64,000 bases of DNA from the NCBI GenBank assembly GCA_038207585.1, contig JBBQZP010000017.1, positions 1 to 64,000 of the forward strand, given 5' to 3'. The stretch comes from JBBQZP01 sp038207585 (lineage in GTDB: Bacteria > Pseudomonadota > Alphaproteobacteria > Rhodobacterales > Rhodobacteraceae). Both the position numbers and the translations under genes were made by a program. Shown here piece by piece: positions 1 through 9,031 of this stretch (the stretch's first letter is position 1; the number at the start of each line of letters is the position of its first letter). The notes beneath the pieces were generated by a model, which was not told the DNA's origin, ran no database searches, and saw only the letters and a program-made list of their open reading frames with translations.

Positions 1-494
1 GAGGCCAGATGTGCGCGCAAGGCGGCCACGAAAAGCGCAACCGAAGCCGCATCCAGCGACACGGTCGGTTCATCCAGCACCCAGACCCGCCGCCCGGTGA
101 CCAGCAGCCGCGCCAACCCCAGTCTCCGCTTCTGCCCCGCCGAAAGCTGTGCCGCCGGGCGGTCGGCAAGGTCGCGCAGGTTGAACGCGGAAAGTGCAGC
201 GGCACTGCCCGACGTACCAAAGACCGAAGCCCAGAACGCCAGATTTTCGGCTACCGTAAGCGTCGGCTTCACGCCGTCGGCATGGCCGGCATAAGCCATC
301 CGATCAGACGGCAGCGATACCTGCCCCGCAAGGGCGGGCTGCAATCCGACCAGCGTGCGCAAAAGCGTGGTCTTGCCGATGCCATTGGGGCCGCGCAAAA
401 CAAGCGCCTGGCCCGCCTGCACGGCAAAGCTGACACCCGAAAGTACGGTAATGCCGCCGCGTGCGCAGGCAAGATCGGTTACCTTCAATTCCAT
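1..494 (-). CDS. ccmA: Haem ABC exporter ATP-binding protein CcmA (partial, runs off the left edge)
   Basis: This is the ATPase of the CcmAB(CD) complex used in system I cytochrome c maturation at the inner membrane. Reading from the ATG at 494 gives MELKVTDLACARGG, then a Walker A GPNGIGKTT at about residues 35-43, the signature LSAGQKRRLGLARL and Walker B VWVLDEPTVSLD. The 3' end lies outside the window, so about 165 of some 200 residues are seen. The short spacing in GPNGIGKTT and the modified signature (LSAGQ for LSGGQ) are typical of CcmA. It lies downstream of the sec genes on the same strand, separated from them by a palindromic repeat; ccmB and ccmC would be expected beyond the edge. 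Confidence 0.93.
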   Translation of the reverse strand, partial: MELKVTDLACARGGITVLSGVSFAVQAGQALVLRGPNGIGKTTLLRTLVGLQPALAGQVSLPSDRMAYAGHADGVKPTLTVAENLAFWASVFGTSGSAAALSAFNLRDLADRPAAQLSAGQKRRLGLARLLVTGRRVWVLDEPTVSLDAASVALFVAALRAHLA

Positions 495-570
495 GGCTCA
501 GCCCTAGCCGATTGCGGAAGGGGGGAAAAGCCTGTGCTGCGACATGCGGCCTGAATGCCGCGCGCGATCC

Positions 571-613
571 AAAATTCTTCGAAGAATTTTGCAAGATTTT
601 TTCAAAAATCTTG
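571..613. repeat. Tandem palindromes, TTCGAA family
   Basis: A perfect 20-base palindrome (arms AAAATTCTTC / GAAGAATTTT, 571-590) is followed after one base by a second inverted repeat (CAAGATTTTT, two bases, AAAAATCTTG, 592-613). It lies between the Mth938-like gene and ccmA. Near-identical modules occur at 46210-46252 and 52843-52886 and a relative at 29582-29604, so it is a dispersed element, possibly a terminator. Confidence 0.85.
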
Positions 614-619
614 GGCGCC

Positions 620-973
620 CTACACGGGCAGCAGGGCGGCTGCGATCCGGCGGCCCTCGCTGAGCAGCACGTTGTAGGTGCGGCAGGCGGCGGGCGAATT
701 CATCACCTCGACCCCGATCCCCGCATCTTCGATAGCGCGGCGAAATTCGGCAGGAACATGGGCAATTTCCGCCCCCATTCCGATGAACAGCACGTCAATC
801 CGCCCGGCCAGCGCAAGCAGATCTGCGGTATCGTCCAGCCCGCCCCAGCCGCCGGCACCCCAGGGCGTGATCAATGCCGCCCCCCGGATCACCTGCCCGT
901 CGATCCGAAAGAAGCCGGGGCCGTAGCTTTCGATCGGCCGGGCCTCGGTGTAGGTGATTTCGGTCAGTCGCAT
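620..973 (-). CDS. Mth938-like domain protein (DUF498 family)
   Basis: A 117-residue protein starting MRLTEITYTEARPIESYG. It carries the features of the Mth938/NDUFAF3-like fold: an N-terminal strand region, GFFRIDGQVIRGAALITP, a conserved Trp-rich turn (WGAGGWGGLDD), then FIGMGAE and a C-terminal segment with CRTYNVLLSEGRRIAAALLPV. The mitochondrial relative NDUFAF3 is a complex I assembly factor, but the role of the bacterial proteins is unsettled. The ATG is one base from the secF stop codon, which supports this start over longer in-frame versions and places it in the yajC-secD-secF transcript. Family assignment is good; function is not inferred further. Confidence 0.85.
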   Translation of the reverse strand: MRLTEITYTEARPIESYGPGFFRIDGQVIRGAALITPWGAGGWGGLDDTADLLALAGRIDVLFIGMGAEIAHVPAEFRRAIEDAGIGVEVMNSPAACRTYNVLLSEGRRIAAALLPV

Positions 974-974
974 G

Positions 975-1943
975 TCAGGCGTCGATATTGGCAAACTCGT
1001 TGCCGGGGGTGGCTTTCTTTGGCTTGTCGCCACGATCCAGCCCGATGATCAGCACGATGTTCTTGGCCACGAACACAGATGAATAGGTGCCCAGGATCAC
1101 CCCAAAGAAGATCGCGAAGGTAAAGCCCCGGATCACATCACCACCAAAGATCAGCATCGCGGCCAGCGCGATCAGCGTAGTGAAGGATGTCATCAAGGTC
1201 CGGCTCAGCGTTTCGTTGACCGAAAGGTTCATCACATCGCGCAGGGGCATGGTCTTGTATTTGATCAGGTTTTCGCGAAGTCGGTCAAAGACCACAACCG
1301 TATCGTTGATCGAATAGCCCAGAATTGTCAGCAGGGCTGCGATGATGGTCAGATCAAACTTGATCTGGAACAGCGCGAACACCCCGATGGTGATGAAGAT
1401 ATCGTGGATCAGCGCCAGCACCGCCCCCAAGGAATATTGCCATTCAAACCGCAGCCAGATGTAGATCATGATGCCCGCAGTGGCCGCGACCATTGCCAGA
1501 ATGGCACTTTGTATCAGTTCACCCGACACCTTTGGCCCCACGGATTCCACTGCCGGAAACTTGATCGCGGGGTCAAGCGCCACCAGCGCCGCCTCCAGCT
1601 TTTCGATGGTTTCGGGCGTCACCGCCTCGTCCCCGTCCTGTGCGCCGATGCGGATTTGCGCCACATGCTGATCGGCGCGGAAGCTTGGGTCGAACACTTC
1701 GGTGATGGACACATCGCCAAGGTCCAGCCCGGTCAGCGCCCCGCGGTAGGCACCGACATCCACCGCCGTTGTTGATTCGGTTCGGATGGTCGTGCCGCCC
1801 TTGAAGTCGATGCCGAAGTTCAGGCCCATGACGATCCACAGCACGATCGCCACGACGGTCAGCAGCATCGACCCGCCGAAGGTCACTTTCTGAAAGCGGA
1901 AAAAGTCGAAATTGGTCTTTTCGGGTGCCAGTCTGAGCCGCAT
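975..1943 (-). CDS. secF: Protein translocase subunit SecF
   Basis: SecF forms the SecDF-YajC complex that uses the proton motive force to help SecYEG export proteins. The 322 residues have an N-terminal membrane segment (around residues 25-45), the FGIDFKGGTTIRTES periplasmic start, and five C-terminal membrane segments with the diagnostic GYSINDTVVVFDRLREN motif at about residues 210-226. Length is normal for the family. The ATG at 1943 lies nine bases after the secD stop, so translation is probably coupled. It ends next to the Mth938-like gene. Confidence 0.97.
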   Translation of the reverse strand: MRLRLAPEKTNFDFFRFQKVTFGGSMLLTVVAIVLWIVMGLNFGIDFKGGTTIRTESTTAVDVGAYRGALTGLDLGDVSITEVFDPSFRADQHVAQIRIGAQDGDEAVTPETIEKLEAALVALDPAIKFPAVESVGPKVSGELIQSAILAMVAATAGIMIYIWLRFEWQYSLGAVLALIHDIFITIGVFALFQIKFDLTIIAALLTILGYSINDTVVVFDRLRENLIKYKTMPLRDVMNLSVNETLSRTLMTSFTTLIALAAMLIFGGDVIRGFTFAIFFGVILGTYSSVFVAKNIVLIIGLDRGDKPKKATPGNEFANIDA

Positions 1944-1952
1944 GATCGCCCC

Positions 1953-3611
1953 CTATACCGTAATTGTTTTCGGCCGCCGCAAGGCGAACCATATCTCGAT
2001 GATGCCGCGCGTCACAAAGATTGCCGTGAAGACCGAAGTAATGATCCCGATGCCCAGAGTGATCGCAAAGCCGCGCACCGGGCCAGAGCCAAGCGCGAAC
2101 AGAACCGCCGCCGTGATCAGCGTGGTCACGTTCGCGTCTATAATGGCTGACAGCGCGCGTTCATAGCCGATCTGAATGGCGCGGACCGGGTTTTTCAGGC
2201 TGCGCAATTCCTCGCGAATCCGCTCGAACACCAGCACGTTGGCATCAACTGCCATACCCACGGTCAGCACGATGCCCGCGATACCGGGCAAAGTCAGCGT
2301 GCCGCCCACAATCGACAGCGCGCCAAAGATCAGCGCCATGTTGATGGCAAGCGCAATGTTGGCGAAAATCCCGAACAGCCCGTAAGATGCGAACATGAAA
2401 ACGACCACCGCCACCATCGCGAACACAGCCGCGATCCGGCCGGCGTCGATACTGTCCTGCCCCAGTTCGGGGCCGACCGTGCGTTCCTGCAGCCAGTCCA
2501 GCTTGGCGGGCAGCGCCCCAGCGCGCAACAGAACAGCCAGTTCCGTCGATTCCGGAACGGTGAATGACCCAGTGATGATCCCCGACCCGCCCGAGATATG
2601 GCTTTGGATCGTGGGGGCCGAGATCACCTCGCCGTCCAGAACAATGGCGAAGGGTGATCCGATGTTGGCCGCCGTATAATCGCCGAACTTCCGCCCGCCC
2701 GCCGGATCGAAGCGGAAGCTCACCGCCGGGCGGCCGTTCTGATCATAGGCGGGTTGCGCGTCGGTCAGGTCTTCGCCGGTGACAACAGGCGTGCGTTCGA
2801 CGATCATATAGGTCTTAGGCTCGTCCTTCATCGGTAGGAGCAGATTGCCCGCGCCGACGGCGGCTCCCGCATCCTGCGTCTGGCCAACGACCGGGTTGAA
2901 GGTCAGCGAGCCGGTCTTGCCGATCAACTTTTTCAATTCAGCTGCCGAGCCGATGCCGGGCACCTGAATGACGATGCGATCATCGCCCTGCCGCTGGATC
3001 GTGGGTTCGCGGGTGCCGACCTCATCCACCCGGCGGCGCACGATTTCAAGGCTTTGCTGAATGGTGCGGGTGTCGGTCGCGATCTTTTCCGCGTCCGATA
3101 ATTGCACCACGATATCAACACCATCGGCGGTCACGTCCAGATCGTTCTGGCCAATGCCTGTCAGGCTGACAATCGGGCGCGAAAGGGCCTGAACCGCAGC
3201 CAGCGCCGCAGGAACATTCGCCGCATCACCGACCCGAACCCGCAACACACCCGGCACCGATGGCTGACGCTGGACCGAACCCGCCGCTGTGCGCACGGCA
3301 TCGCGCACCTCGGGCCAAATGTCGTCCATCCGGGCCTGATACACTTCTTCGACATTAACCCGCGCCAGCAGATACGCCCCGCCGCGCAGATCAAGGCCAA
3401 GGTTCACAAGCCCGTTCGGCAAAGCATCAGGCCATTGCGCCAGATCCGCTGTCTGGTCCGGTGTGGCCACGCCCCCCGCCTGCGCAATGGCCTTGGCCGC
3501 GTCGTTATGGGTTTCGACACGCGAATAGAACGCATTCGGCGCGGCGAAATAAATACCCAAGGCGCAGATGCCCCAGATCAGGATCCGTTTCCACAGCGGG
3601 GTCTGCAACAT
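1953..3611 (-). CDS. secD: Protein translocase subunit SecD
   Basis: SecD is the large partner of SecF. The 552-residue protein has an N-terminal membrane anchor (residues about 9-28), the family signature LGLDLRGGAYLL, a large periplasmic P1 region with the VIQVPGIGSAAELKKLIG segment, and six C-terminal membrane segments with GMAVDANVLVFERIREEL, the counterpart of the motif in SecF. Length fits alphaproteobacterial SecD. It lies 15 bases downstream of yajC and nine bases upstream of secF on the minus strand, the standard yajC-secD-secF order. Confidence 0.97.
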   Translation of the reverse strand: MLQTPLWKRILIWGICALGIYFAAPNAFYSRVETHNDAAKAIAQAGGVATPDQTADLAQWPDALPNGLVNLGLDLRGGAYLLARVNVEEVYQARMDDIWPEVRDAVRTAAGSVQRQPSVPGVLRVRVGDAANVPAALAAVQALSRPIVSLTGIGQNDLDVTADGVDIVVQLSDAEKIATDTRTIQQSLEIVRRRVDEVGTREPTIQRQGDDRIVIQVPGIGSAAELKKLIGKTGSLTFNPVVGQTQDAGAAVGAGNLLLPMKDEPKTYMIVERTPVVTGEDLTDAQPAYDQNGRPAVSFRFDPAGGRKFGDYTAANIGSPFAIVLDGEVISAPTIQSHISGGSGIITGSFTVPESTELAVLLRAGALPAKLDWLQERTVGPELGQDSIDAGRIAAVFAMVAVVVFMFASYGLFGIFANIALAINMALIFGALSIVGGTLTLPGIAGIVLTVGMAVDANVLVFERIREELRSLKNPVRAIQIGYERALSAIIDANVTTLITAAVLFALGSGPVRGFAITLGIGIITSVFTAIFVTRGIIEIWFALRRPKTITV

Positions 3612-3626
3612 GGGGTGTGTCCGGAT

Positions 3627-3959
3627 TTACTTGGAGGGGGCGGGTTCGGTTTTCGACATGACCTGCGCGATGGTATGGCGCATCACGCGGACTTTCACGC
3701 CCTCGGCAATCTCTACCTCGACGATACCATCGTCGCTTACCTTGTTGACCTTGCCCAGAATTCCGCCTTGCGTCAGCACCTGATCACCGCGCCGCAACGC
3801 CTCGACCATCGCTTTATGCTGTTTCAGCTTGGTCTGCTGCGGGCGGATCAGCAGAAAATACATGATGCCGAAAATCAGGATCAGCGGGATGAACGACCCG
3901 AAGGCCCCCATTGCGCCGCCTGCTCCGGCGGCCTGAGCGAAAGCGGGGGTGGCAAACAT
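3627..3959 (-). CDS. yajC: Preprotein translocase subunit YajC
   Basis: A 110-residue inner-membrane partner of SecDF. It begins MFATPAFAQAAGAGG, has one strong membrane segment (FIPLILIFGIMYFLLI) followed by the hallmark RPQQTKLKQHKAMVEAL, then a soluble domain with LRRGDQVLTQGGILGKV. An upstream ATG at 3977 is possible, but the start at 3959 is chosen because AGGAGA sits seven bases before it on the minus strand. First gene of the yajC-secD-secF-Mth938 unit. Confidence 0.95.
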   Translation of the reverse strand: MFATPAFAQAAGAGGAMGAFGSFIPLILIFGIMYFLLIRPQQTKLKQHKAMVEALRRGDQVLTQGGILGKVNKVSDDGIVEVEIAEGVKVRVMRHTIAQVMSKTEPAPSK

Positions 3960-4223
3960 GGGCAACGTCTCCTGCATGGTCGCGAGGATTGCCCGACATG
4001 GGCAGTCCCCGAAAGGGTGGCGCACCCTATCCGCAGGGTGCCGATTGTGCAAGTTGCCCCCCGGTTCGGGGCGGCGTGCCTGCGCTTGCGCCTCAGATAG
4101 GCAATCGGGCCATGAAATCCAATGGGGAAAGTAGTGGCTTGTGCGCAACCGCCGCCAGACAAGCCACTTTCCATCAGCGGGGGCTTGGGGCATACCGGGC
4201 AAAACTGAAAAATCGGTGATCCC
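3960..4223. other. Divergent intergenic region yajC/serS with a small hairpin
   Basis: About 264 bases between the divergent yajC and serS genes, so it should hold both promoters. I see no convincing open reading frame. A short inverted repeat (GCACCC at 4022-4027 and GGGTGC at 4036-4041, eight-base loop) is the only clear structure; its role is unknown. Confidence 0.5.
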
Positions 4224-5513
4224 ATGCACGATATCCGCGCGATCCGCGACAACCCCGCCGCTTTTGATGCAGCCCTTGCCCGGCGGGGGCTTGCCCCAAT
4301 GGCTACCGATATTCTGGCCATCGACGAAAAGCGGCGTGAGATGATCGGCGCCGTCGAATCGGTGCAGGCGCGGCTGAACCAGATGTCCAAAGCGGCGGGC
4401 GAGGCGAAACAGCGCGGCGATACCGCCGAGTTCGAGGCGCTGCGCGCAAAGATCGCGGCAGACAAGGCCATTGTCGGCGGCTGGCCTGACCTGAAGGATG
4501 AACACGACACCAAGCTGCGCGACATGCTGCTCCGCATCCCCAACCTACCCCACGCCGATGTGCCGATGGGCGAGGATGAGCATGGCAATGTCGAGCTGCG
4601 CCGTTGGGGCACGCCGCGCAGCTTCGATTTCAAACCGCGCGAACATTTCGAGATTGCGGGCATCGCTTCGGCCATGGATTTCGCCACCGCCGCCAAACTT
4701 TCCGGCGCGCGCTTCGTGGTTCTGCGGGGTGCCGTCGTGCGCCTGCACCGGGCCTTGGCGCAGTTCATGCTGGATCTGCATGTCAACGAACACGGGCTTG
4801 AGGAAATGTGGACCCCGGTTCTGGTCCGCGAAGAGGCGATGTATGGCACCAACCAACTGCCGAAATTCGCGGAAGACAGCTATCAGACGACGAATGGCTG
4901 GTGGCTGATTCCCACCTCGGAAGTGACGCTTACCAATTCCGTCGCAGGCGATACTCTCGACGAATCCCGCCTGCCCCTGCGGATGACGGCGCACAGCCAG
5001 TGCTTCCGGTCAGAAGCAGGCTCTGCAGGGCGCGACACCACCGGCATGCTGCGCCAGCATCAATTCGAGAAGGTGGAAATGGTGTCGATCACCACGCCGG
5101 AAACTTCGATGGCCGAACACGAACGCATGACCCGCTGCGCCGAGGTGGTTCTGGAACGCCTTGGCCTGCCCTACCGCACGATGGTTCTGTGCAGCGGCGA
5201 CATGGGGTTTGGCGCGACGAAAACCCATGATCTTGAGGTCTGGCTACCTGGTCAGGATACCTACCGCGAGATCAGTTCGGTGTCGGTCTGCGGTGATTTT
5301 CAGGCCCGCCGGATGAACGCGCGCTATCGCCCCGCAGGCGGCAAACCCGAGTACGTGCATACGCTGAACGGGTCGGGGCTAGCCGTGGGTCGCTGTCTGA
5401 TCGCAGTGCTGGAAAATGGGCAACAGGCCGATGGCTCGGTTGATCTGCCCGACGTTCTGCACCCCTATCTGGGCGGTAAGACGCGGATATCGGTAACAGG
5501 TATTCTGGAATAA
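4224..5513 (+). CDS. serS: Serine--tRNA ligase
   Basis: Charges tRNA-Ser (and tRNA-Sec where present) with serine. The 429-residue protein has the N-terminal long coiled-coil tRNA-binding arm (residues about 30-105, rich in Lys, Glu and Ala), then the class II catalytic core with motif 2 FRSEAGSAGRDTTGMLRQHQ and motif 3 GLAVGRCLIAVLENGQQ followed by LPDVLHPYLGG. Length and start MHDIRAIRDNPAAFD are typical. Divergent from yajC. Confidence 0.98.
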   Translation: MHDIRAIRDNPAAFDAALARRGLAPMATDILAIDEKRREMIGAVESVQARLNQMSKAAGEAKQRGDTAEFEALRAKIAADKAIVGGWPDLKDEHDTKLRDMLLRIPNLPHADVPMGEDEHGNVELRRWGTPRSFDFKPREHFEIAGIASAMDFATAAKLSGARFVVLRGAVVRLHRALAQFMLDLHVNEHGLEEMWTPVLVREEAMYGTNQLPKFAEDSYQTTNGWWLIPTSEVTLTNSVAGDTLDESRLPLRMTAHSQCFRSEAGSAGRDTTGMLRQHQFEKVEMVSITTPETSMAEHERMTRCAEVVLERLGLPYRTMVLCSGDMGFGATKTHDLEVWLPGQDTYREISSVSVCGDFQARRMNARYRPAGGKPEYVHTLNGSGLAVGRCLIAVLENGQQADGSVDLPDVLHPYLGGKTRISVTGILE

Positions 5514-5555
5514 CGTCAGAGCTTTCGGCGGCTCTCTTCGCGCATCACACGAAGT

Positions 5556-6158
5556 TCAGCCGCCGTAAATGACCCGGACGTAATTCTTCGTTTCGGTGTA
5601 GGGCGGTATGCCGCCATGCTTTTCAACCGCCTGCGGCCCGGCATTATAGGCCGCCAAAGCGTGCCGCCAGTTACCGAACTTGGCATACATCAGCGACAGG
5701 TACTTCGCACCACCATTCAGGTTCTGCACCGGATCGTTGATATCGACGCCCATCAGACGCGCCGTACCGGGCATCAGTTGCGCCAGCCCCGTGGCACCCT
5801 TGTTGGAGCGGGCCTTGGGGTTCCAGCCCGATTCCTGCTGCACCAGACGAAGGAACAGATCCTCGGGCACGCCGTATTTGCGCGCGGCGGCCTTGGCGGT
5901 GGCCAGATATTCGCCCTTGTAGCGGCCGCGATAGCTGGGAACGATACCGCTTTCGGGAATGACAATGGGCTTGGGGGACAGTCGGTTAGACGCCGAATAC
6001 TGTGTGGAAAGCCGCGTATCCAGAAGCCGGGTCTGCGATTTGAAAAGGGTAAGACGCGATTTTGTCGAACCGGAAAGCTTCAACCCCTCGGCCCCCGCCC
6101 CGTTCGCGCCCAACGACACCACCGCCGCGCAAATCACGCTTACCAACCGCCGCCGCAT
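5556..6158 (-). CDS. Lytic transglycosylase, SLT domain
   Basis: A 200-residue secreted or periplasmic peptidoglycan lyase. It starts MRRRLVSVICAAVVSLGANGAGAEG, a signal peptide with a likely cut after GAGA. The C-terminal 115 residues are a goose-type SLT domain: GVPEDLFLRLVQQESGW contains the catalytic Glu, followed by GATGLAQLMPGTARLMG, LNGGAKYLSLMYAKFGNW and ALAAYNAGPQAVEKHGG. It is convergent with serS and divergent from ssb. Which transglycosylase subgroup it belongs to cannot be settled by eye. Confidence 0.93.
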   Translation of the reverse strand: MRRRLVSVICAAVVSLGANGAGAEGLKLSGSTKSRLTLFKSQTRLLDTRLSTQYSASNRLSPKPIVIPESGIVPSYRGRYKGEYLATAKAAARKYGVPEDLFLRLVQQESGWNPKARSNKGATGLAQLMPGTARLMGVDINDPVQNLNGGAKYLSLMYAKFGNWRHALAAYNAGPQAVEKHGGIPPYTETKNYVRVIYGG

Positions 6159-6340
6159 TCACACCCCACCCCATTTTGTGACAAACTATACGAATTTTTC
6201 GGGCCCGCGCCACCCCAAGGTTTCGGATCAGGTAAAAACCGCCGCCGCGCCACGGTTGCAGCCCGCGCCGGGGGGCAGTAAACCTTTGTTAAGCAAAACC
6301 GGGCGAGGCTGCCGGGAAATCAGAATCGGGGAGGTGCCGC

Positions 6341-6856
6341 ATGGCGGGCTCAGTGAACAAGGTGATCATCGTCGGCAATCTGGGGCGCGACCCCGAAGTG
6401 CGGTCGTTCCAGAACGGCGGCAAGGTGGTGAACCTCAATATCGCCACCTCCGAATCATGGCGCGACAAGGCCTCGGGCGAACGGAAAGAGCGTACCGAAT
6501 GGCATCGCGTGTCGATCCTGAACGAACCGCTCGCCAAGATTGCCGAGCAATATCTGAAGAAAGGCTCGAAGGTCTACATCGAGGGTCAGCTTGAAACCCG
6601 CAAATGGACCGACCAGTCGGGCGCGGAAAAATACACGACCGAAGTTGTTCTGCGCCCCTATCGCGGCGAACTGACCCTGCTGGACGGCCGCAGCGAAGGC
6701 GGCGGCGGTGGCGGTGGGATGGATGATCGCGGCGGCGGCTATGACAATTATGAGGGTGGTGGCACCGGCGGTGGTTACGGCGGCGGCGCATCGTCGGGTG
6801 CCAAGTCCGGTGGCGGCGGCGGGCGCAGCGACATGGACGATGAAATTCCATTTTGA
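6341..6856 (+). CDS. ssb: Single-stranded DNA-binding protein
   Basis: Binds single-stranded DNA during replication, repair and recombination. The 171-residue protein starts MAGSVNKVIIVGNLGRDPEVR, the classic OB-fold beginning, with TEWHRVSILNEPLAKIAEQYLKKG and VYIEGQLETRKW. Residues about 115-160 form a Gly-rich linker and the protein ends DMDDEIPF, the conserved acidic tip that recruits partner proteins. A 182-base region separates it from the divergent transglycosylase. I found no clear SOS box (GTTC-N7-GTTC) there. Confidence 0.98.
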   Translation: MAGSVNKVIIVGNLGRDPEVRSFQNGGKVVNLNIATSESWRDKASGERKERTEWHRVSILNEPLAKIAEQYLKKGSKVYIEGQLETRKWTDQSGAEKYTTEVVLRPYRGELTLLDGRSEGGGGGGGMDDRGGGYDNYEGGGTGGGYGGGASSGAKSGGGGGRSDMDDEIPF

Positions 6857-6963
6857 ACGGTTGGTTTCATCAGCCTCGCGCAGCACCGGGCACCATCGAC
6901 GCATTGCAGGATTGACCCAGCACCAATAGCGTTCTGCGGTAGTACAAGCATGGACCCCTGCTG

Positions 6964-8100
6964 ATGCCCAGCCTTCTGCTTTCCCTGACCTGCCGCAGCC
7001 CGGATGAGCATCACCGCGTCTCGACCACGCTGGAGTTGTTCCTTGATCTTGCCATCGTGATCGCCATCGCGTCCGCGGCGGCAGGTCTGCACCATGCAAT
7101 TGCCGAAAATCACGCCGCCGAAGGTGTTCTGACCTTTGCACTGGCGTTCTTTGGCATCTGGTGGGCATGGATGGGCTATACTTGGTTTGCCTCGGCTTTC
7201 GATGACGGCAGTCTCGGGTTCCGGCTGGCGACCCTTGTGGTCATCGGCGGCGCGCTGATCACGGCGGCGGGAATCGCGATGCTCGTCGAATCGCGCGAGA
7301 TCGGGCTGGTGGTCGCGGGCTATGTCGTGATGCGCGGCACGATGATTTGGCTGTGGCTTTGCGTGGCCAAAGGTGCGCCCGAATATCGCAAAACCGCACT
7401 GCGCTATGCCGGGGGCATCGCTGTGGCGCAAGCTTTTTGGTGCGCCTTCGCGCTGACCATCGGGGCCGCTTCTCCGCTGTTCCTGCCCGCCTTTGCGCTT
7501 GGCGTGCTGTTGGAGTTGACCGTGCCCTACCGCGCCGAACGCGCCGGAACGACCCCCTGGCACCGCCATCACATGATCGAACGCTATGGGCTTTTGAACA
7601 TCATCGTGCTGGGCGAGTCTTTGCTGGCGGTGGCACTCGCGCTGCGTGCGGGTTCCACCGGGCACGGCTTTGATATGGCATTGGCCGGGCTTGCGCTCGC
7701 GGCGTTCGTGATCACCTGTGCGATGTGGTGGCTCTATTTCAGTGCCGAGGATCATCTTGATAACCGCGACCATTCCCGAGCCTTTGCATGGGGTTACGGC
7801 CATGTCATGATCTTCGCGGGCGGGGCGGCAACCGGCGCGGGCTTTGCCGTGGGGGTCGACGTGGTGACGCATCACGCGAAAGCCCCGGCCTTGCTGGCGG
7901 CGGCGGCGATTGCGGTGCCTCTGGCGCTTTACCTTCTGGCGCTGTGGTTCGTGCGCGACAGGTATCTGACCCGCAATCGTCTGGTGCTGCCATTGGCTGC
8001 TGTGGCCGTTCTGACGACGGTGGTTCTGCCTTTTGCCGCAGAAGCGATGGCCGTGGTGATGGTGGGGGCCGCCGTGCTGCGTGGCCGGGGCATTGCGTAA
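6964..8100 (+). CDS. Low temperature requirement A (LtrA)-like membrane protein
   Basis: A 378-residue polytopic membrane protein with roughly ten hydrophobic segments. The N-terminus HHRVSTTLELFLDLAIVIAI matches the LtrA family opening, where TxxELFxDLxxV is conserved, and WWAWMGYTWFASAFDDGS and HHMIERYGLLNIIVLGESLL are other LtrA-type landmarks. The family was named from a Listeria cold-growth mutant; its biochemical activity is unknown. It stands alone between ssb and the Fe-S assembly genes, and neither neighbour suggests a role. Confidence 0.85.
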   Translation: MPSLLLSLTCRSPDEHHRVSTTLELFLDLAIVIAIASAAAGLHHAIAENHAAEGVLTFALAFFGIWWAWMGYTWFASAFDDGSLGFRLATLVVIGGALITAAGIAMLVESREIGLVVAGYVVMRGTMIWLWLCVAKGAPEYRKTALRYAGGIAVAQAFWCAFALTIGAASPLFLPAFALGVLLELTVPYRAERAGTTPWHRHHMIERYGLLNIIVLGESLLAVALALRAGSTGHGFDMALAGLALAAFVITCAMWWLYFSAEDHLDNRDHSRAFAWGYGHVMIFAGGAATGAGFAVGVDVVTHHAKAPALLAAAAIAVPLALYLLALWFVRDRYLTRNRLVLPLAAVAVLTTVVLPFAAEAMAVVMVGAAVLRGRGIA

Positions 8101-8163
8101 CCGCGCTGGACCTTTGCCCGCCTATTCCCTATATATTCGGTCAGGAAACCGCGCGAGGCGAGG

Positions 8164-8526
8164 ATGAACCAGCAAACGGATCAGATCGAGGGCACGCCCC
8201 TGATCAAGCCATCGACGACCGATCATCCCTTGTATGACACGGTTGTAGAGGCCTGCCGCACCGTCTTTGACCCGGAAATCCCGGTCAACATATTTGATCT
8301 GGGCTTGGTCTACACGATTGAAATCTCGGCTGAAAACGAGGTCGAGATCATGATGACCCTGACCGCCCCCGGCTGCCCCGTGGCCGGCGAGATGCCGGGT
8401 TGGGTCGCCGATGCGGTCGAACCGGTGGCGGGGGTCAAACAGGTCAATGTCGGCATGACGTTTGATCCGCCCTGGGGCATGGACATGATGTCAGACGAGG
8501 CGCGGCTGGAACTTGGCTTCATGTAG
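8164..8526 (+). CDS. sufT: MIP18/DUF59 family Fe-S assembly protein (SufT-like)
   Basis: A 120-residue protein of the DUF59 (MIP18) family, involved in maturation of Fe-S proteins. It shows VEACRTVFDPEIPVNIFDLG, the diagnostic DPEIPVNI motif, then MMTLTAPGCPVAGEMP with the conserved Cys in TAPGCP, and a C-terminal VNVGMTFDPPWGMDMMSDEAR. It lies 57 bases upstream of an A-type Fe-S carrier. The usual sufBCDS genes are not adjacent in this window. The symbol is assigned by family and context. Confidence 0.87.
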   Translation: MNQQTDQIEGTPLIKPSTTDHPLYDTVVEACRTVFDPEIPVNIFDLGLVYTIEISAENEVEIMMTLTAPGCPVAGEMPGWVADAVEPVAGVKQVNVGMTFDPPWGMDMMSDEARLELGFM

Positions 8527-8583
8527 GGGCTTGAGGCAACGCCTGTGCGTGCCTATTTTTAAGGCCTGAAAAGGATAATCGAA

Positions 8584-8943
8584 ATGTTCGGCATCCCCGG
8601 AAAACAAGCGGTCAGCATCACCCCCAACGCCGCGGCCCAAATCAGCCGCCTGATGGCGCAAAAGGGGGCCAGCGGTCTGCGCATCGGCATCAAGAAGGGC
8701 GGCTGCGCGGGCATGGAGTACACCATGGATTACGTCGCCGACATCAACCCGATGGATGAAACCGTTGAACAGGACGGCGCGCGGGTGATGATTGCGCCCA
8801 TGGCGCAGATGTTCTTGTTTGGCACGGAAATCGACTACGAGTCCTCGCTGCTGGAGGCGGGATTCAAGTTCCGCAACCCCAACGTGGCCGAGGCTTGCGG
8901 TTGCGGCGAATCGATCAAGTTCAAGGACGCGCCCGCCGTCTAG
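8584..8943 (+). CDS. sufA: HesB/IscA-type iron-sulfur cluster carrier
   Basis: A 119-residue A-type carrier that accepts and passes on Fe-S clusters. The three conserved Cys positions are visible: KKGGCAGMEYTMDYV and the C-terminal EACGCGESIKF. The start has a fair ribosome-binding site (AAAGGA nine bases upstream). It is placed directly after the SufT-like gene, so the two probably form one unit. It could equally be called IscA or ErpA-like; the subfamily cannot be decided from the sequence alone. Confidence 0.9.
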   Translation: MFGIPGKQAVSITPNAAAQISRLMAQKGASGLRIGIKKGGCAGMEYTMDYVADINPMDETVEQDGARVMIAPMAQMFLFGTEIDYESSLLEAGFKFRNPNVAEACGCGESIKFKDAPAV

Positions 8944-9031
8944 ACAGTCCGCCGCCCAGACATTCCGCCGGCTGAAGGCTTCCCACCGCGCCGCCCCACT
9001 GGCATAAGGGCGCAAATCTCAGGGGATCAAG

